From NCBI RefSeq assembly GCF_016055185.1, contig NZ_JAECVR010000006.1:117557-181556 (forward strand): a stretch of DNA of 64,000 nucleotides, read 5' to 3'. Below are positions 16,262-24,965 of the stretch, piece after piece. Origin of the DNA: Paenactinomyces guangxiensis (GTDB taxonomy: Bacteria; Bacillota; Bacilli; Thermoactinomycetales; Thermoactinomycetaceae). How positions within the stretch are numbered: position 1 is the stretch's first letter; each line of letters begins with the position of its first letter. The position numbers and the translations under genes are program-made. The notes beneath the pieces are model-generated. The model was not told the DNA's origin. It did not search any database and was given only the letters and a program-made list of their open reading frames with translations.

Positions 16262-17026
16262 CTATTTTTTCGTAACGCCTGTATAGATGTGAATCGCGTC
16301 TCTCAGGAATTCTGTCATACCGGGCTGCTTTTCATAGTAAGCCTTAAACCGTTCATCATCCACATACATTTGGGCAAGGCCCGCGTGCGCTCCTTTGCTG
16401 TATTCGCTCCAGTAATATATAAGCCACTGCTTATGCAACTCCGCCGTTTTTTGTGCAAGCTCTCCGGCCGGGTCGCCATTTGCAAACGCTTCGGACAGTG
16501 TTGCCAGGACTTCATCCTCGAGACGGGCAACATCTTCATACTCTTCTTGAGTCATGTTTTTCAATTTTTCATTGGACCGGTTCACGACATCGTCGCCATA
16601 TTTCGCACGGATCTCTTTTCCGTACTTAGCCTCGTTGTCTTCAATCATCTGCTGCTTGAAACCCTCAAACTTCTCTTTATCGGTCATGATAATTCTCCCT
16701 TCCATTGAAGCGATTGTTTTTTCCACATTGGCAATTAGCACTTCCAACTGCTTTCTTTTGTCGAGGAGCTGTTCACGGTGTTCCCGCAGAGCTTTGGCTC
16801 CGTCATAGGAAGGGGAAGTAACGATTTCTTTAATCCTTTCAAGACTAACCCCTAATTCCTTGTAAAAGAGGATTTGCTGTAAACGGTCTACTTCCGCCTG
16901 ACCATAGATACGATATCCCGACGAGTTGATTCTTGCCGGCTTCAGAATCCCAATCTCATCATAATACCGAAGCGTTCTGGTACTAATCCCCGCCAACTGA
17001 GCCAGCTTCTTCACGGTGTACTCCAT
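16262..17026 (-). CDS. MerR family activator with TipAS antibiotic-recognition domain
   Basis: A 254-residue regulator. Residues 1-70 are the MerR winged helix (YTVKKLAQLAGISTRTLRYY, PARINSSGYRIYGQ). A coiled-coil dimer helix spans about 75-115. The C-terminal TipAS domain (about 130-250) carries EDNEAKYGKEIRAKYG, WLIYYWSEYSKGAHAG and MYVDDERFKAYYE. TipA/Mta-type proteins bind thiopeptide-like or other drugs and switch on their own promoter and efflux genes. ATG 17026 follows AGGAGGTGATGAC; an in-frame upstream start would overlap the promoter. No efflux gene is adjacent, so targets must be elsewhere or limited to itself. Confidence 0.9.
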   Translation of the reverse strand: MEYTVKKLAQLAGISTRTLRYYDEIGILKPARINSSGYRIYGQAEVDRLQQILFYKELGVSLERIKEIVTSPSYDGAKALREHREQLLDKRKQLEVLIANVEKTIASMEGRIIMTDKEKFEGFKQQMIEDNEAKYGKEIRAKYGDDVVNRSNEKLKNMTQEEYEDVARLEDEVLATLSEAFANGDPAGELAQKTAELHKQWLIYYWSEYSKGAHAGLAQMYVDDERFKAYYEKQPGMTEFLRDAIHIYTGVTKK

Positions 17027-17048
17027 GTCATCACCTCCTGACACCTTC

Positions 17049-17080
17049 ACTGTACACCTTGACGCATACGTCAATGTCAA
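17049..17080 (-). promoter_or_regulatory. MerR-type elongated promoter of the TipA-like gene
   Basis: Reading leftward: -35 TTGACA (17075-17080), a 20-base spacer containing the palindrome TTGACG-tatg-CGTCAA (17059-17074), then -10 TACAGT (17049-17054). The over-long spacer with a dyad inside is the hallmark of promoters activated by MerR proteins through DNA distortion. Confidence 0.75.
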
Positions 17081-17483
17081 TATTTTTTCATCAGGAATGT
17101 GCCTATTTTCTTATTCAATATTCAAATGCAAACAAAAGCTGATTTCCCTGGATAACCACGGTTATCAGCAGAGAATACAGCTTCATTGAAATCGACGGAT
17201 TGTTTCGATCATCTGCTTGATAAGGAACCATTTCATCATTGTTTAGAAAAAATATACCGTATTAAAAAAGAACTCAAAATAAGAAAGTAAAACTGAGATT
17301 CAGTCAGCGTTGATGGCGACTAAGACGAATGATCCGGACTGTTATAAAAGGGCTGAAGAGTTGTATCTCAAAAGTTGAGGAACGATACCATTTGGAAGAT
17401 GAGAACGGTCAAAAATGAGATGCCATGATTGGACAAGTGTTTGGCAATTTTGCTTCATTCAGATGACTGTCACGGCAGATAAG
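17081..17483. other. Intergenic with a 16-bp palindrome and decayed short frames
   Basis: GATAACC-ac-GGTTATC at 17151-17166 is a perfect inverted repeat of unknown role. Near 17310-17420, short frames such as NDPDCYKRAEELYLKS and YHLEDENGQK look like debris of one small gene. No complete gene seen. Confidence 0.35.
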
Positions 17484-17511
17484 ATAATGGGGGTCTGCGG
17501 GAGCCCATTAT
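17484..17511. terminator. Hairpin at the 3' end of the MHS transporter gene
   Basis: ATAATGGG/CCCATTAT stem. On the plus strand it is followed by TTTTTATC. On the minus strand the T tract is weak, and the transporter stop codon lies in the stem. Confidence 0.55.
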
Positions 17512-19004
17512 TTTTTATCATCTGCATCCTCGATCTTCTCATCTATTTTATTTTTTTCTTCTTTCCACCATAAGGCTTCTTCAGGATCTTTTAAAACAGC
17601 CTGTATTTCATGTTTCTCTTCAACCGCTGGCGGCGACCCGCGAAGTGGTCTGCCTGATGGATCTTTGACAAAATAGGTGACGACCAGAATCCCTATAAGG
17701 GCAGCCGCAATAATATAATAAGCCGGTACCAGATGATTCCCGGTCATATTAATCAACCAGGTGACAACCAACGGGGTCGTGCCCCCAAATAATGAAGCCG
17801 ATATGTTGTATGTTATAGCCAATGCCCCGTATCTCACTTCAGTAAAGAATAAAGAAGGCAGAACCGACGGCATCGTTCCTTGAAATGAAGCCAAAAAGAT
17901 GGCTAATATCATCAAGCCCAAAAAAACCAGCCAATGATTGCCGCTTCCGATCAATAAAAACGATGGGATCGATAAGATAACCAATCCGATCAAACCGCCT
18001 TGAATGATTCGTTTTGCCCCAATACGGTCACTGTAATAGCCCATTATTAAAACAATCGGGATCATAATTAACATGACGATTAAAATTAGCAGCAGCCCTG
18101 TCGTTTCCCGATAACCCAGCACGGCGTTTAAGTGCGAAGGCATATAAGACAAAACCATGTAGTCAACGACGTTATAGAAAAAAACCAATATCATACCGAT
18201 CATCAAAGGCTTCCAATGAAAGGCAAAAATATTTTTTATAAACTTATGTTTATCGGTGTTCTTTGTCTCTTTTTCCATTGCTTCAAAAGCAGGTGTTTCT
18301 TCTAAGTGGTTGCGTAAGTAAAGACCGATGAGGCCAATAGGTGCGGCTATCAAAAAAGGAATCCGCCATCCCCATTCCAGCATTTTTTCAGATCCTAAAA
18401 TAAAGGTGAGCAATGTGACAATCCCGGAGCCCGCAACAAATCCCACTAAGGTGCCCACTTCCAAACCACTTGCCATCACGCCCCGCTTCTTATCCGGTGT
18501 CGATTCGGCGATAAAAGTCATTGCACCGGAATACTCTCCGCCCGTGGAAAATCCCTGTACCAACCGGGCGATCAGCAATAATACAGATGCCGTTACACCA
18601 ATGGATGCGTAACCTGGAATCAACCCGATACTCAGGGTAGCTACCGCCATTAACACTAATGTCATTGCCAAAGTATTTTTACGCCCCAATCGATCTCCCA
18701 ACATCCCGAAAAATATCCCACCGAGCGGCCGGACAAGAAAGGCTGCAGCAAAAGTGGCAAAAGAATAAACTAATTGAACCGTCCCTTTCATTTCAGGGAA
18801 AAATACTTTTCCAATCGTAACAGCCAAATAAGAATAAATCCCAAAATCAAACCATTCCATGGCATTGCCGATTGCTGTTGCCACAACCGCTTTTTTCGCA
18901 ACTTGCGCATCTACAACGGTAATATCCTCTTTATGTAATGTTTGTTTCGATCTTTTTTTGATCGAAAACCTTGATCGCTTTTGATTGTATTCTTTTTCAT
19001 CCAA
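17508..19004 (-). CDS. MFS metabolite:H+ symporter, ProP-like (MHS family)
   Basis: A 498-residue transporter with the MHS signature: GNAMEWFDFGIYSYLAVTIG in TM1, RPLGGIFFGMLGDRLGRKN between TM2 and TM3, ARLVQGFSTGGEYSGA and TFIAESTPDKKRG. It resembles ProP/OusA (proline and betaine uptake) and related dicarboxylate symporters. The charged C-terminal tail (EEALWWKEEKNKIDEKIEDA) could form a coiled coil as in osmosensing ProP. An N-terminal basic extension of about 35 residues precedes TM1. The start ATG 19004 has AGGAGGAG 11 bases upstream. A 14-codon frame with a strong ribosome site precedes it. Osmoprotectant uptake is likely but not certain. Confidence 0.85.
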   Translation of the reverse strand: MDEKEYNQKRSRFSIKKRSKQTLHKEDITVVDAQVAKKAVVATAIGNAMEWFDFGIYSYLAVTIGKVFFPEMKGTVQLVYSFATFAAAFLVRPLGGIFFGMLGDRLGRKNTLAMTLVLMAVATLSIGLIPGYASIGVTASVLLLIARLVQGFSTGGEYSGAMTFIAESTPDKKRGVMASGLEVGTLVGFVAGSGIVTLLTFILGSEKMLEWGWRIPFLIAAPIGLIGLYLRNHLEETPAFEAMEKETKNTDKHKFIKNIFAFHWKPLMIGMILVFFYNVVDYMVLSYMPSHLNAVLGYRETTGLLLILIVMLIMIPIVLIMGYYSDRIGAKRIIQGGLIGLVILSIPSFLLIGSGNHWLVFLGLMILAIFLASFQGTMPSVLPSLFFTEVRYGALAITYNISASLFGGTTPLVVTWLINMTGNHLVPAYYIIAAALIGILVVTYFVKDPSGRPLRGSPPAVEEKHEIQAVLKDPEEALWWKEEKNKIDEKIEDADDKK

Positions 19005-19089
19005 TCGTTTACTCCTCCTTGCACGATCATTGGATATACTTCTCCCGTCTAAATCCAGTATTAGTATTAACGAGTATCTATTTCCTAAC

Positions 19090-19134
19090 TCAAATCTTCG
19101 TCATCCGAATAATCTGCTTACTTGTGGTGGACAT
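19090..19134 (-). CDS. Possible 14-residue leader peptide upstream of ProP-like gene
   Basis: MSTTSKQIIRMTKI with AAGGAGG seven bases before its ATG, one of the best ribosome sites in the region. It ends 85 bases before the transporter start on the same strand. It may be a translated leader or simply the head of a lost gene. No regulatory codon run is obvious. Confidence 0.4.
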   Translation of the reverse strand: MSTTSKQIIRMTKI

Positions 19135-19212
19135 GAAAAAACCTCCTTATCACGCGTAAATAACGTTTTAAGAAGGTTAGGTAAGTTCCTATATAATTGT
19201 TTTGTCTACAGT

Positions 19213-19707
19213 TTATGAAAATGACCTCTGTTCAGGCCAGGAGCCTTGTAATTTGCGAATTTGCACAATTTGTCCCGTATGGTAGGCATCGTGCAGCACA
19301 ATGTTGGTGACTTGCTGCCAAACAGGCAAGACAGGGGAAGGTGTGTCCAACTCGCTTTCTTGCAGGGAGAGCAACTTTTGCTTTAAGGCTTGATGGACTT
19401 CGATTGTGCGGGAGACAACAGCTTGCCAGGCGGCTTCATCATCAGGGGAACTTTGAAAAAACGTGTCATCATTGTCAGAGAGCATAGAAAAGGATTCAGC
19501 TTTACCGGACAGGCGAGCAAGTAATCGTTCTTTGTAGATGAGTAAATGATTGACATTTTCCCAAATGGTGTTTGCCGCTTTCCCCTCCGGCCGCCAGCAT
19601 GCCTGGGTGGATGTAACACCTTTTAGTGCTTGTTCTAATGGGGGATACCATGCTTCTTCATTAAAAGCTTGATTTATGCAATCTAATATCATTTCTTTTC
19701 TGCTCAT
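19213..19707 (-). CDS. DinB superfamily protein
   Basis: A 164-residue four-helix-bundle protein. The three metal-binding histidines of the DinB/YfiT fold are in NVNHLLIYKERL (about residue 53) and HDAYHTGQIVQIRK (about 138 and 142). Related proteins include thiol transferases such as bacillithiol S-transferase (BstA) and nucleases of uncertain activity, so a bacillithiol-dependent detoxification role is possible. The start ATG 19707 follows GAGGAAACTTCC. It diverges from the CGNR regulator gene with a 155-base gap, suggesting that regulator controls it. Confidence 0.85.
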   Translation of the reverse strand: MSRKEMILDCINQAFNEEAWYPPLEQALKGVTSTQACWRPEGKAANTIWENVNHLLIYKERLLARLSGKAESFSMLSDNDDTFFQSSPDDEAAWQAVVSRTIEVHQALKQKLLSLQESELDTPSPVLPVWQQVTNIVLHDAYHTGQIVQIRKLQGSWPEQRSFS

Positions 19708-19862
19708 GGAAGTTTCCTCCTCTTTAATTAATCATCGCTTAAAAGGACGAGTGTTAAAGCAGCTTATAAAACGATATTGTAATGGGTAAAATTGATTAAG
19801 GTAGTTACATTTAATTTATCATATTTTCTGTCATTTGGGCAAAGGAAAGGGGGATTTATTTT

Positions 19863-20426
19863 ATGGAGGTTTTATGTTTTGACTTTCTTAATAGTGATTG
19901 GCGGGATTGGCGTGGTTCGGGGCGTCGGGAAGATCGTTTACTGAATGAAGAGTGGCTAAAATCTTTCCTTGAGAAATGGGACTTAGCTGCGGATCCGGTA
20001 TTGGAAGAAGATACATATCAAGTGCTGGTTAGATTACGTGCCCGTTTGCAAAAGATGGTGGAAGCGTTGGTAAACCACCAGTCACTGTCGCCAACAGACA
20101 TCACATTTCTCAATGAGTGGCTTCAACAAACTTCTTATCATCTGCAGCTGGTCGGTCATCTTGATAAATTTAAGCTGGAGCAAGTGGCTGCTGCTACCGG
20201 GTGGACACTGGTGATGGGACAAATCGTCCGTTCATTTGCAGAGTTATTGGCGCATAATGATGTTCGCCGTATAAAGATCTGTATAAATAAAGATTGCCGC
20301 TGGGTTTTTTATGATGAAAGCCGTAATCGGAGCCGGCAATGGTGTGATCCCCGGATGTGCGGAAACCTGTTAAAAGTACGACGGTTTCGGGAACGAAAAA
20401 AAGGAACAAAAGGAAGAGCCCGCTAA
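19863..20426 (+). CDS. ABATE/CGNR zinc-finger transcriptional regulator
   Basis: A 187-residue protein with an N-terminal ABATE domain (DFLNSDWRDWRG and helical core) and a C-terminal zinc ribbon: CINKDCRWVFYDESRNRS, then WCDPRMCGNLLKVRRFRER. The family signature is CGNR; here the Arg is Leu (CGNL), while the four cysteines are kept, so folding should hold. CGNR proteins are presumed stress-responsive regulators. Start ATG 19863 is preceded by AAAGGGGGATTTATTTT. The divergent DinB gene is the likely target. The repeat element at 20434 supplies its terminator. Confidence 0.85.
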   Translation: MEVLCFDFLNSDWRDWRGSGRREDRLLNEEWLKSFLEKWDLAADPVLEEDTYQVLVRLRARLQKMVEALVNHQSLSPTDITFLNEWLQQTSYHLQLVGHLDKFKLEQVAAATGWTLVMGQIVRSFAELLAHNDVRRIKICINKDCRWVFYDESRNRSRQWCDPRMCGNLLKVRRFRERKKGTKGRAR

Positions 20427-20433
20427 GCGTTCA

Positions 20434-20535
20434 TGAAAAAAGAACCGTTTGCGGCAAATGCAGACGGTTTAAGCATGTTCCGGGTCTGCCTATTTATTCG
20501 TATCCTACTCGGTTTTTTATGTGTAACATCTGTAA
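20434..20535 (+). repeat. Intergenic repeat element, copy A (hairpin plus conserved tail)
   Basis: Hairpin AACCGTTTGC...GCAGACGGTTT (20443-20470) followed by a conserved tail containing TTATTCGTATCCTACTC and TGTAACATCTG. It aligns over about 100 bases with 28772-28880 and 50204-50316. This copy ends before the sporulation-type promoter seen after the other two. It probably ends the CGNR transcript. Confidence 0.75.
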
Positions 20536-20650
20536 TGCTATCCTATGCCAAACAAATTCCCGCTTACTAAATTGGAAAGCAAAAATAAGAGTATATGAAC
20601 CTGAATCGACAAAAATAATAAAGCTTAAGAGTAGATTACTTTAAGGATTG

Positions 20651-21169
20651 TCACAATACCTCATCCTTTTTCTTATATATTAGCAGAGAGTAATGGTAAA
20701 CCTTTTGTCTTCCAATCGGTCCTTCTCTTCTTCGACCCTTATCCACAAATCCCGATTTCTCATACAAGCGTTGGGCTGCAATATTTTTTTCATTCACCAC
20801 TAATACAATCTCATCAACTTCTGGAAAGTGATTAACCACAAACTTTGGAAGTCCGGACATAGCCTGTAGAGCATAGCCTTTCCCTTGATACATATGATTA
20901 ATCGAAAGCGCGCGAAGCAATAAGGCATTAGGTTGATCCGTAAACTGCTCCCAATCCTCTGCCTTATGCAGAACAAAAAAACCAATGGGTGTATGCCCAA
21001 GCAGAATAACAACCGGATGTCTATTTTTATCCTCGATCGCTTGTTTTATGATCTCATTGGGGAGAGCTGTAAACTTATGCTGTTTCTCGGGAAGAAGAAA
21101 TGTTTTCAGAGTTGCATCAAATTCGGGTTTATAAAAAGATAGATGAATCTGTTTGCATTCTGTTTGCAA
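20651..21169 (-). CDS. GNAT family N-acetyltransferase
   Basis: A 172-residue acetyltransferase: LRALSINHMYQGKGYALQAM (acetyl-CoA loop) and VVNEKNIAAQRLYEKSGFVD are the recognisable GNAT segments. The start is the TTG at 21169, 8 bases after a GGGGG ribosome site. It has a basic C-terminal tail. It lies between the repeat element and the group II intron remnant, with no functional partners. Substrate unknown. Confidence 0.82.
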   Translation of the reverse strand: MQTECKQIHLSFYKPEFDATLKTFLLPEKQHKFTALPNEIIKQAIEDKNRHPVVILLGHTPIGFFVLHKAEDWEQFTDQPNALLLRALSINHMYQGKGYALQAMSGLPKFVVNHFPEVDEIVLVVNEKNIAAQRLYEKSGFVDKGRRREGPIGRQKVYHYSLLIYKKKDEVL

Positions 21170-21240
21170 CGCCTATTCCCCCTGACTCCTCACGGCGGAC
21201 ATCCTTGCCTTGAGCTAATGGTTACTGCTATCTTCATATT

Positions 21241-21314
21241 GTCGGGTAGGGTAGGCTCCTTTCGGAGCCGTCCCCCCTAAGAACGGATCGTGCGAGTTTC
21301 CCCGCAATCCGCTC
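21241..21314 (-). ncRNA. Group II intron domains V and VI (3' end of intron)
   Basis: On the minus strand, a 34-base domain V hairpin (21281-21314) begins GAGCGGATTGCGGG, turns at a GAAA tetraloop and ends CGATCCGTTC. Domain VI (21241-21279) has GGCTCC-gaaa-GGAGCC and ends CCTACCCTACCCGAC, a typical branch-site and 3' end. It follows the intron reverse-transcriptase frame directly. Both catalytic domains look intact although the 5' part of the intron is absent. Confidence 0.8.
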
Positions 21315-21321
21315 AAGCCTC

Positions 21322-21703
21322 TTAAACGCCCCGTGGGGGACGTGGTTTCTTAACGGTTAACTTTCGGCTATGGACTTGTTGATGACAATTCGGGTGTAGT
21401 AGGACTCGATTTTCTTGTGTGTCTGCTCCTCCTTTGGATCTCCAAACCATATGATGGTTGTGCCATCCTGTAGAGGCGGTGATCTTTTCTCTGCAAACCG
21501 GGCAAATGCCACCTTGTTCTTTCCAAAGTCGCAGTAGTTGCTTTCTTCCTTGTACCCTTGTCTACCATTTGTTTTGCAATTCGGCTTTCAAAATAGGCTT
21601 CCCATCCCGGATCAAAGGGATTGGCCTCTGCTTTGATCTTGACATGGCGCTTGATCGGAACAGAGGATGCGTGAAATAAAATATATTCCCTCCCCTCATC
21701 CTC
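21322..21703 (-). pseudogene. Group II intron reverse transcriptase/maturase, 5'-truncated and frameshifted
   Basis: Two frames give the end of an LtrA-type protein. The first (about 21542-21703) reads SSVPIKRHVKIKAEANPFDP and WEAYFESRIAKQMV. After a frameshift near 21542-21560 the second reads LLRLWKEQGGICPVC, GWHNHHMVWRSKGGADTQEN and VLLHPNCHQQVHS, the zinc-ribbon HNH endonuclease domain, ending KPRPPRGV. All upstream RT motifs are missing. The 5' end is joined directly to an HSP90-like frame. It cannot act as an RT. Intron RNA domains V-VI follow. Confidence 0.8.
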
Positions 21704-22626
21704 ACCGGCCGTTCGCAAAAAGAGTGCCTCTTCATTAGTTGTATACAGTACAGGCAGCTCATCAGGGCTAAACTTTTTCATCTCAGCTGTACATTGATAA
21801 CGTGCCAGAATCACATTGGCTAACCGGATAAATTCATAAGCCTGTTCACGCTCAGCCAGTGATAAGTCGGTAAAATTTTGTGAGAAGGAAAGGGGATCGA
21901 CGTGTTTAACTGCAAGCTCAGGAAAAACTTGGGGCAAGCGCTGGATCAGTTCAGCATCATGTGTATAACCACCATTGATCACACAGATCGATTGGGATTT
22001 AGCGACTTGGCTGATTTGACGGTACTCATCCACACTAGATGTAAACAGGACCTGCTCAGACAGGGAACGAATTTCCTTCATTTTTTTAATGCCGAGTGTT
22101 GTTTGGAAAGGCAGCCAGTCAATAAATAGCGCATACAATTCATTATCTTCTTTGGCAAGTGATTTGATCGATTCATAATGAATTTGGATAATCTGCTTCA
22201 AAAGAGTTGGATTGGTATGGACCAGATGGATCAGATACTCGCGAATCCCGTCACCCAGCTCTTTCCGTACCATATCCAACATCGGATCATCATAAAATTC
22301 TTCCCGGGAAGCAGTTGGCCTGAGTTGGGTCACATTTAAGACACTGGTCACAAAGAAAGACCAATCAGGTAAAATCTTTTCTACCTTCTCGGAGAGGAGC
22401 ATTTGTTTTACATAGACCCGGTGTGTTTGTTTTGCATTGATTCTTACCGGATATGGGAGGATAAAGGCCATCCCTTTCGCTTCTCCCATCGTTGAGGTTA
22501 AAGGAATTGCATCTAAAAACGTTTGATCATATTTTATTTTCATAAAATGAAGCGCTTCAGCAGGTTGCATATCCCAAGGCGCTTTCTCCGCATTAAGCCA
22601 AGGATGCAGGTCATGAAATAACGATT
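21704..22626 (-). pseudogene. HSP90 (HtpG-like) middle-domain fragment
   Basis: The frame contains ILPYPVRINAKQTHRVYVKQ, LLSEKVEKILPDWSFFV and NVTQLRPTASREEFYDD, diagnostic of the HSP90 middle domain, then a helical stretch to about FLRTAGE. The N-terminal ATPase domain is missing, and the C-terminal part runs into group II intron sequence at about 21700. HtpG-type proteins are 600 residues or more; about 300 remain. At its 5' end it collides with the oppositely oriented amine oxidase frame near 22600-22630. Non-functional remnant. Confidence 0.75.
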
Positions 22627-23976
22627 CTGGAAGCAACCGAAAGAGTAGGGGGGCGTGTATTAACTATTCGCTCTCCTTTTAAAGAGGGTGGATATATTGA
22701 TGTGGGGCCGATGCGGATTCCCAATACGCACTACTTAACAATGGAGTATATCCGCAAATTTCATCTACCCATCAATCCATTTATTAATACAACGCCGAAC
22801 GATATCTTTTATGTAAACGGAGTCTACACTCGTCGAAAGTGTTATGAACAAAATCCCAGTATTCTTAATTACCCTGTTGCACCAAGGGAACGGAACAAAA
22901 CGGCTTCCGAATTACTACATATATTATTTCAACCGATTTACGATTTCATCAATCAGAATCCCGCAAGAAATTGGCCAATAATCATTAAATTCTTTGATAA
23001 GTATTCGTTTGACATTTTTCTTACACATAATCCCTTCGGCATCCGGCTATCACACGGAGCAATTGAACAAATCAAGGTGATTTCTGCCAATGAAGGAATG
23101 GCAGAGTTATCTTTTCTTGATATTTTTCGTGAATACTTAGTTTTTCTAAATCCATATAACCGTTTCTATGAAATCACTGGCGGTAATGATCAATTACCAA
23201 AAGCTTTTTTACCACAGTTGAAAGAAAATATTCTCTTCAACCAAGAACTCAAGAAAATCGTATATCACGAGAGCAACGTAACCTTTTACTCTATCCATAC
23301 AAAAACAGGTGAACCTCTTCAAATCACTGGAGACTGTGCAATTGTTACAATTCCTTTTTCGGTATTACGTTTTATTGAAGTCGAACCGTACCATGCTTTT
23401 TCACACAGTAAGCGCAAGGCGATTCGTGAACTACATTATGTTCCTTCTATCAAAACGGGTATTCAGTTTCGCGAAAGATTTTGGGAAAAAGAAAAGATAT
23501 TTGGTGGTCAAACCATTACGGATTTACCCATTAGGCAGGTATATTATCCTAGTCATGGCTTTGGTCAGAAGGTGGGAGTGATTTTAACAAGCTACACTTG
23601 GGAAGATAGTGCACAAATTTTACAGAGGTATTCAGAGAAAGGACAAATTCAACAAGCTTTAGAAAATTTGGCTGTGATCCATGGCCTGCATATTCTTAAC
23701 GACTTTGTAACAGGTGTCTCTCACAGTTGGACTCAATATAAGTATGCGACAGATGCTTTTGCTTTTTTCAAGCCAGAACAAGAAGTTGAACTATACCCTT
23801 CTATTATTGCACCAGAAGGGAGAATTCACTTTGCTGGTGAACATGCTTCCTCTGACCGTACCTGGATTCAAGGGGCCATAGAATCGGGAATACGTGCGGC
23901 GTATGAAGTGAATAGCCGACCTTACTGCATCTTATATATACCATTTATGATGACTATGACGGACATAAACTCTTGA
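22597..23976 (+). pseudogene. Flavin amine oxidase (L-amino-acid oxidase-like), 5'-truncated
   Basis: The frame opens inside the FAD domain: AGHEITILEATERVGGRV, then RSPFKEGGYIDVGPMRIP, typical of L-amino-acid/monoamine oxidases just after the GxGxxG dinucleotide fold. It continues through FYEITGGNDQLPKAFLPQL to the C-terminal flavin motif GRIHFAGEHASSDRTWIQGA. The first 40-60 residues with GxGxxG are gone. The stop at 22594 closes the frame, and the in-frame GTG at 22702 would make a protein unable to bind FAD normally. The last 15 residues diverge from the family. Composition is more AT-rich than the neighbours, suggesting acquisition before decay. Confidence 0.8.
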
Positions 23977-24101
23977 AACATTCTGTAATGAAATAGCTCA
24001 TACCTTTGATGCTTTTGTCCTTTTATTACTTGAAATATTCCATCATTTGATTTTTTCAGCCTATTTCTAAAGAATACAGGCAAATATCATATTCCGGTAT
24101 T

Positions 24102-24144
24102 GGGCGAGTGTGAGCAAAGCCCGCCACAGCTTCGCCCTTTTTTT
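24102..24144 (+). terminator. Rho-independent terminator
   Basis: GGGCGA...TCGCCC stem with internal TGTG/CACA pairing, then TTTTTTT. It follows the amine oxidase remnant by about 125 bases. It also abuts the stop of the small minus-strand gene. Confidence 0.75.
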
Positions 24145-24308
24145 CATATCACCCGGAAGTGCTCAGAGCGCCAAAAAAACGCAGTATCCAGCGTAAAGGA
24201 CCCTACACTGCCAAATAAAGCTGTTGGATAGCCTAATCGCCAATTTTTCCAATCAATCAGAATGAATCCGAGAAACCAGGACAGGAAGAAGTAAGCCAAA
24301 AAAATCAA
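24144..24308 (-). CDS. Small integral membrane protein (54 residues)
   Basis: Starts at TTG 24308, 8 bases after AAAGGGGAG. It has one clear hydrophobic segment (LAYFFLSWFLGFILIDW), then WRLGYPTALFGSVGSFTLDT and a charged end WRSEHFRVI. It follows the 71-residue gene by 18 bases, so the two form an operon. It may belong to small membrane protein families of spore formers, but I cannot name one. A second weak hydrophobic stretch lies at residues 28-45. Confidence 0.55.
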   Translation of the reverse strand: MIFLAYFFLSWFLGFILIDWKNWRLGYPTALFGSVGSFTLDTAFFWRSEHFRVI

Positions 24309-24326
24309 GAGAGTGACTCCCCTTTC

Positions 24327-24542
24327 TTATGAGAATAAATGCCTGTAAAAACTCAACTTTATCGGGAATTGGTTCATCATTTGTTGAAACCTTTGCGCAC
24401 TTTGCTGTTGAACCTGACCAATTTGGTTGAACAGTTGTTTGGCTTCCGGATTGGTACAGTTATGAGCGTAAAAGGCATATTTTTTCGCTGCTAAATCCTC
24501 TTGCTTGAAAGCATCACGGGCAATGTAATAATCTTTGGCCAA
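24327..24542 (-). CDS. Small helical protein, possibly spore-associated
   Basis: A 71-residue protein starting at TTG 24542 after AAAGGAGGTG. Its core, RDAFKQEDLAAKKYAFYAHN followed by an amphipathic helix rich in Gln (QLFNQIGQVQQQSAQRFQQM), resembles fragments of CotF/ferritin-like spore coat proteins. That link is by look only. No membrane segment or signal. It forms an operon with the small membrane protein downstream. Confidence 0.6.
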   Translation of the reverse strand: MAKDYYIARDAFKQEDLAAKKYAFYAHNCTNPEAKQLFNQIGQVQQQSAQRFQQMMNQFPIKLSFYRHLFS

Positions 24543-24965
24543 GAATCACACCTCCTTTATATAAGCACATACTTATTTTGACCCAAAGTTTTTTTAATAT
24601 GTGTACATCATTGATATTTACCAAGAGTCGAATTCTGAAAAGATAACTAACGAAAAATAGTTGTATTCTTAACCGAATAGGGTAACTCTCATCTTTACTT
24701 GCCAGTCTTTTTTATTTGTACAAAAATAATACATTCTCTATTCAAGCCGGTGTCTTATTTTATAGGGAGTACCAAAAGGGTTTGCTTTGAAGGAAAATGA
24801 AGAAGGGCCAGAATACTAATTTAGAATTAAATTCTTTTCATATACCAAACTCTAAAAAAAGTACCCACTTCCTTTTACATGAAGGAGTCGATACTCTTAA
24901 CTTATCGACAAAGTTTGTTCAACAGGTCGACGAGCACCCAGTCTCTGCAAGGGATCGGATTTCTG
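24543..24965. other. Intergenic region upstream of the small operon and downstream of chrA
   Basis: 423 bases, AT-rich. One plus-strand frame (24797 onwards, NTNLELNSFHIPNSKKSTHF...) has a poorly spaced GGA site and runs 107 bases into the antisense of chrA, so I do not call it a gene. No terminator for chrA was found. Confidence 0.4.

Noticed and set aside
17151..17166. Terminator at GATAACC-ac-GGTTATC
   Set aside because: Two-base loop and no T tract; kept only as an unexplained palindrome.
20434..20535. CRISPR-like repeat
   Set aside because: The three copies are kilobases apart and are hairpin elements with long conserved tails; there is no spacer array anywhere in the window.
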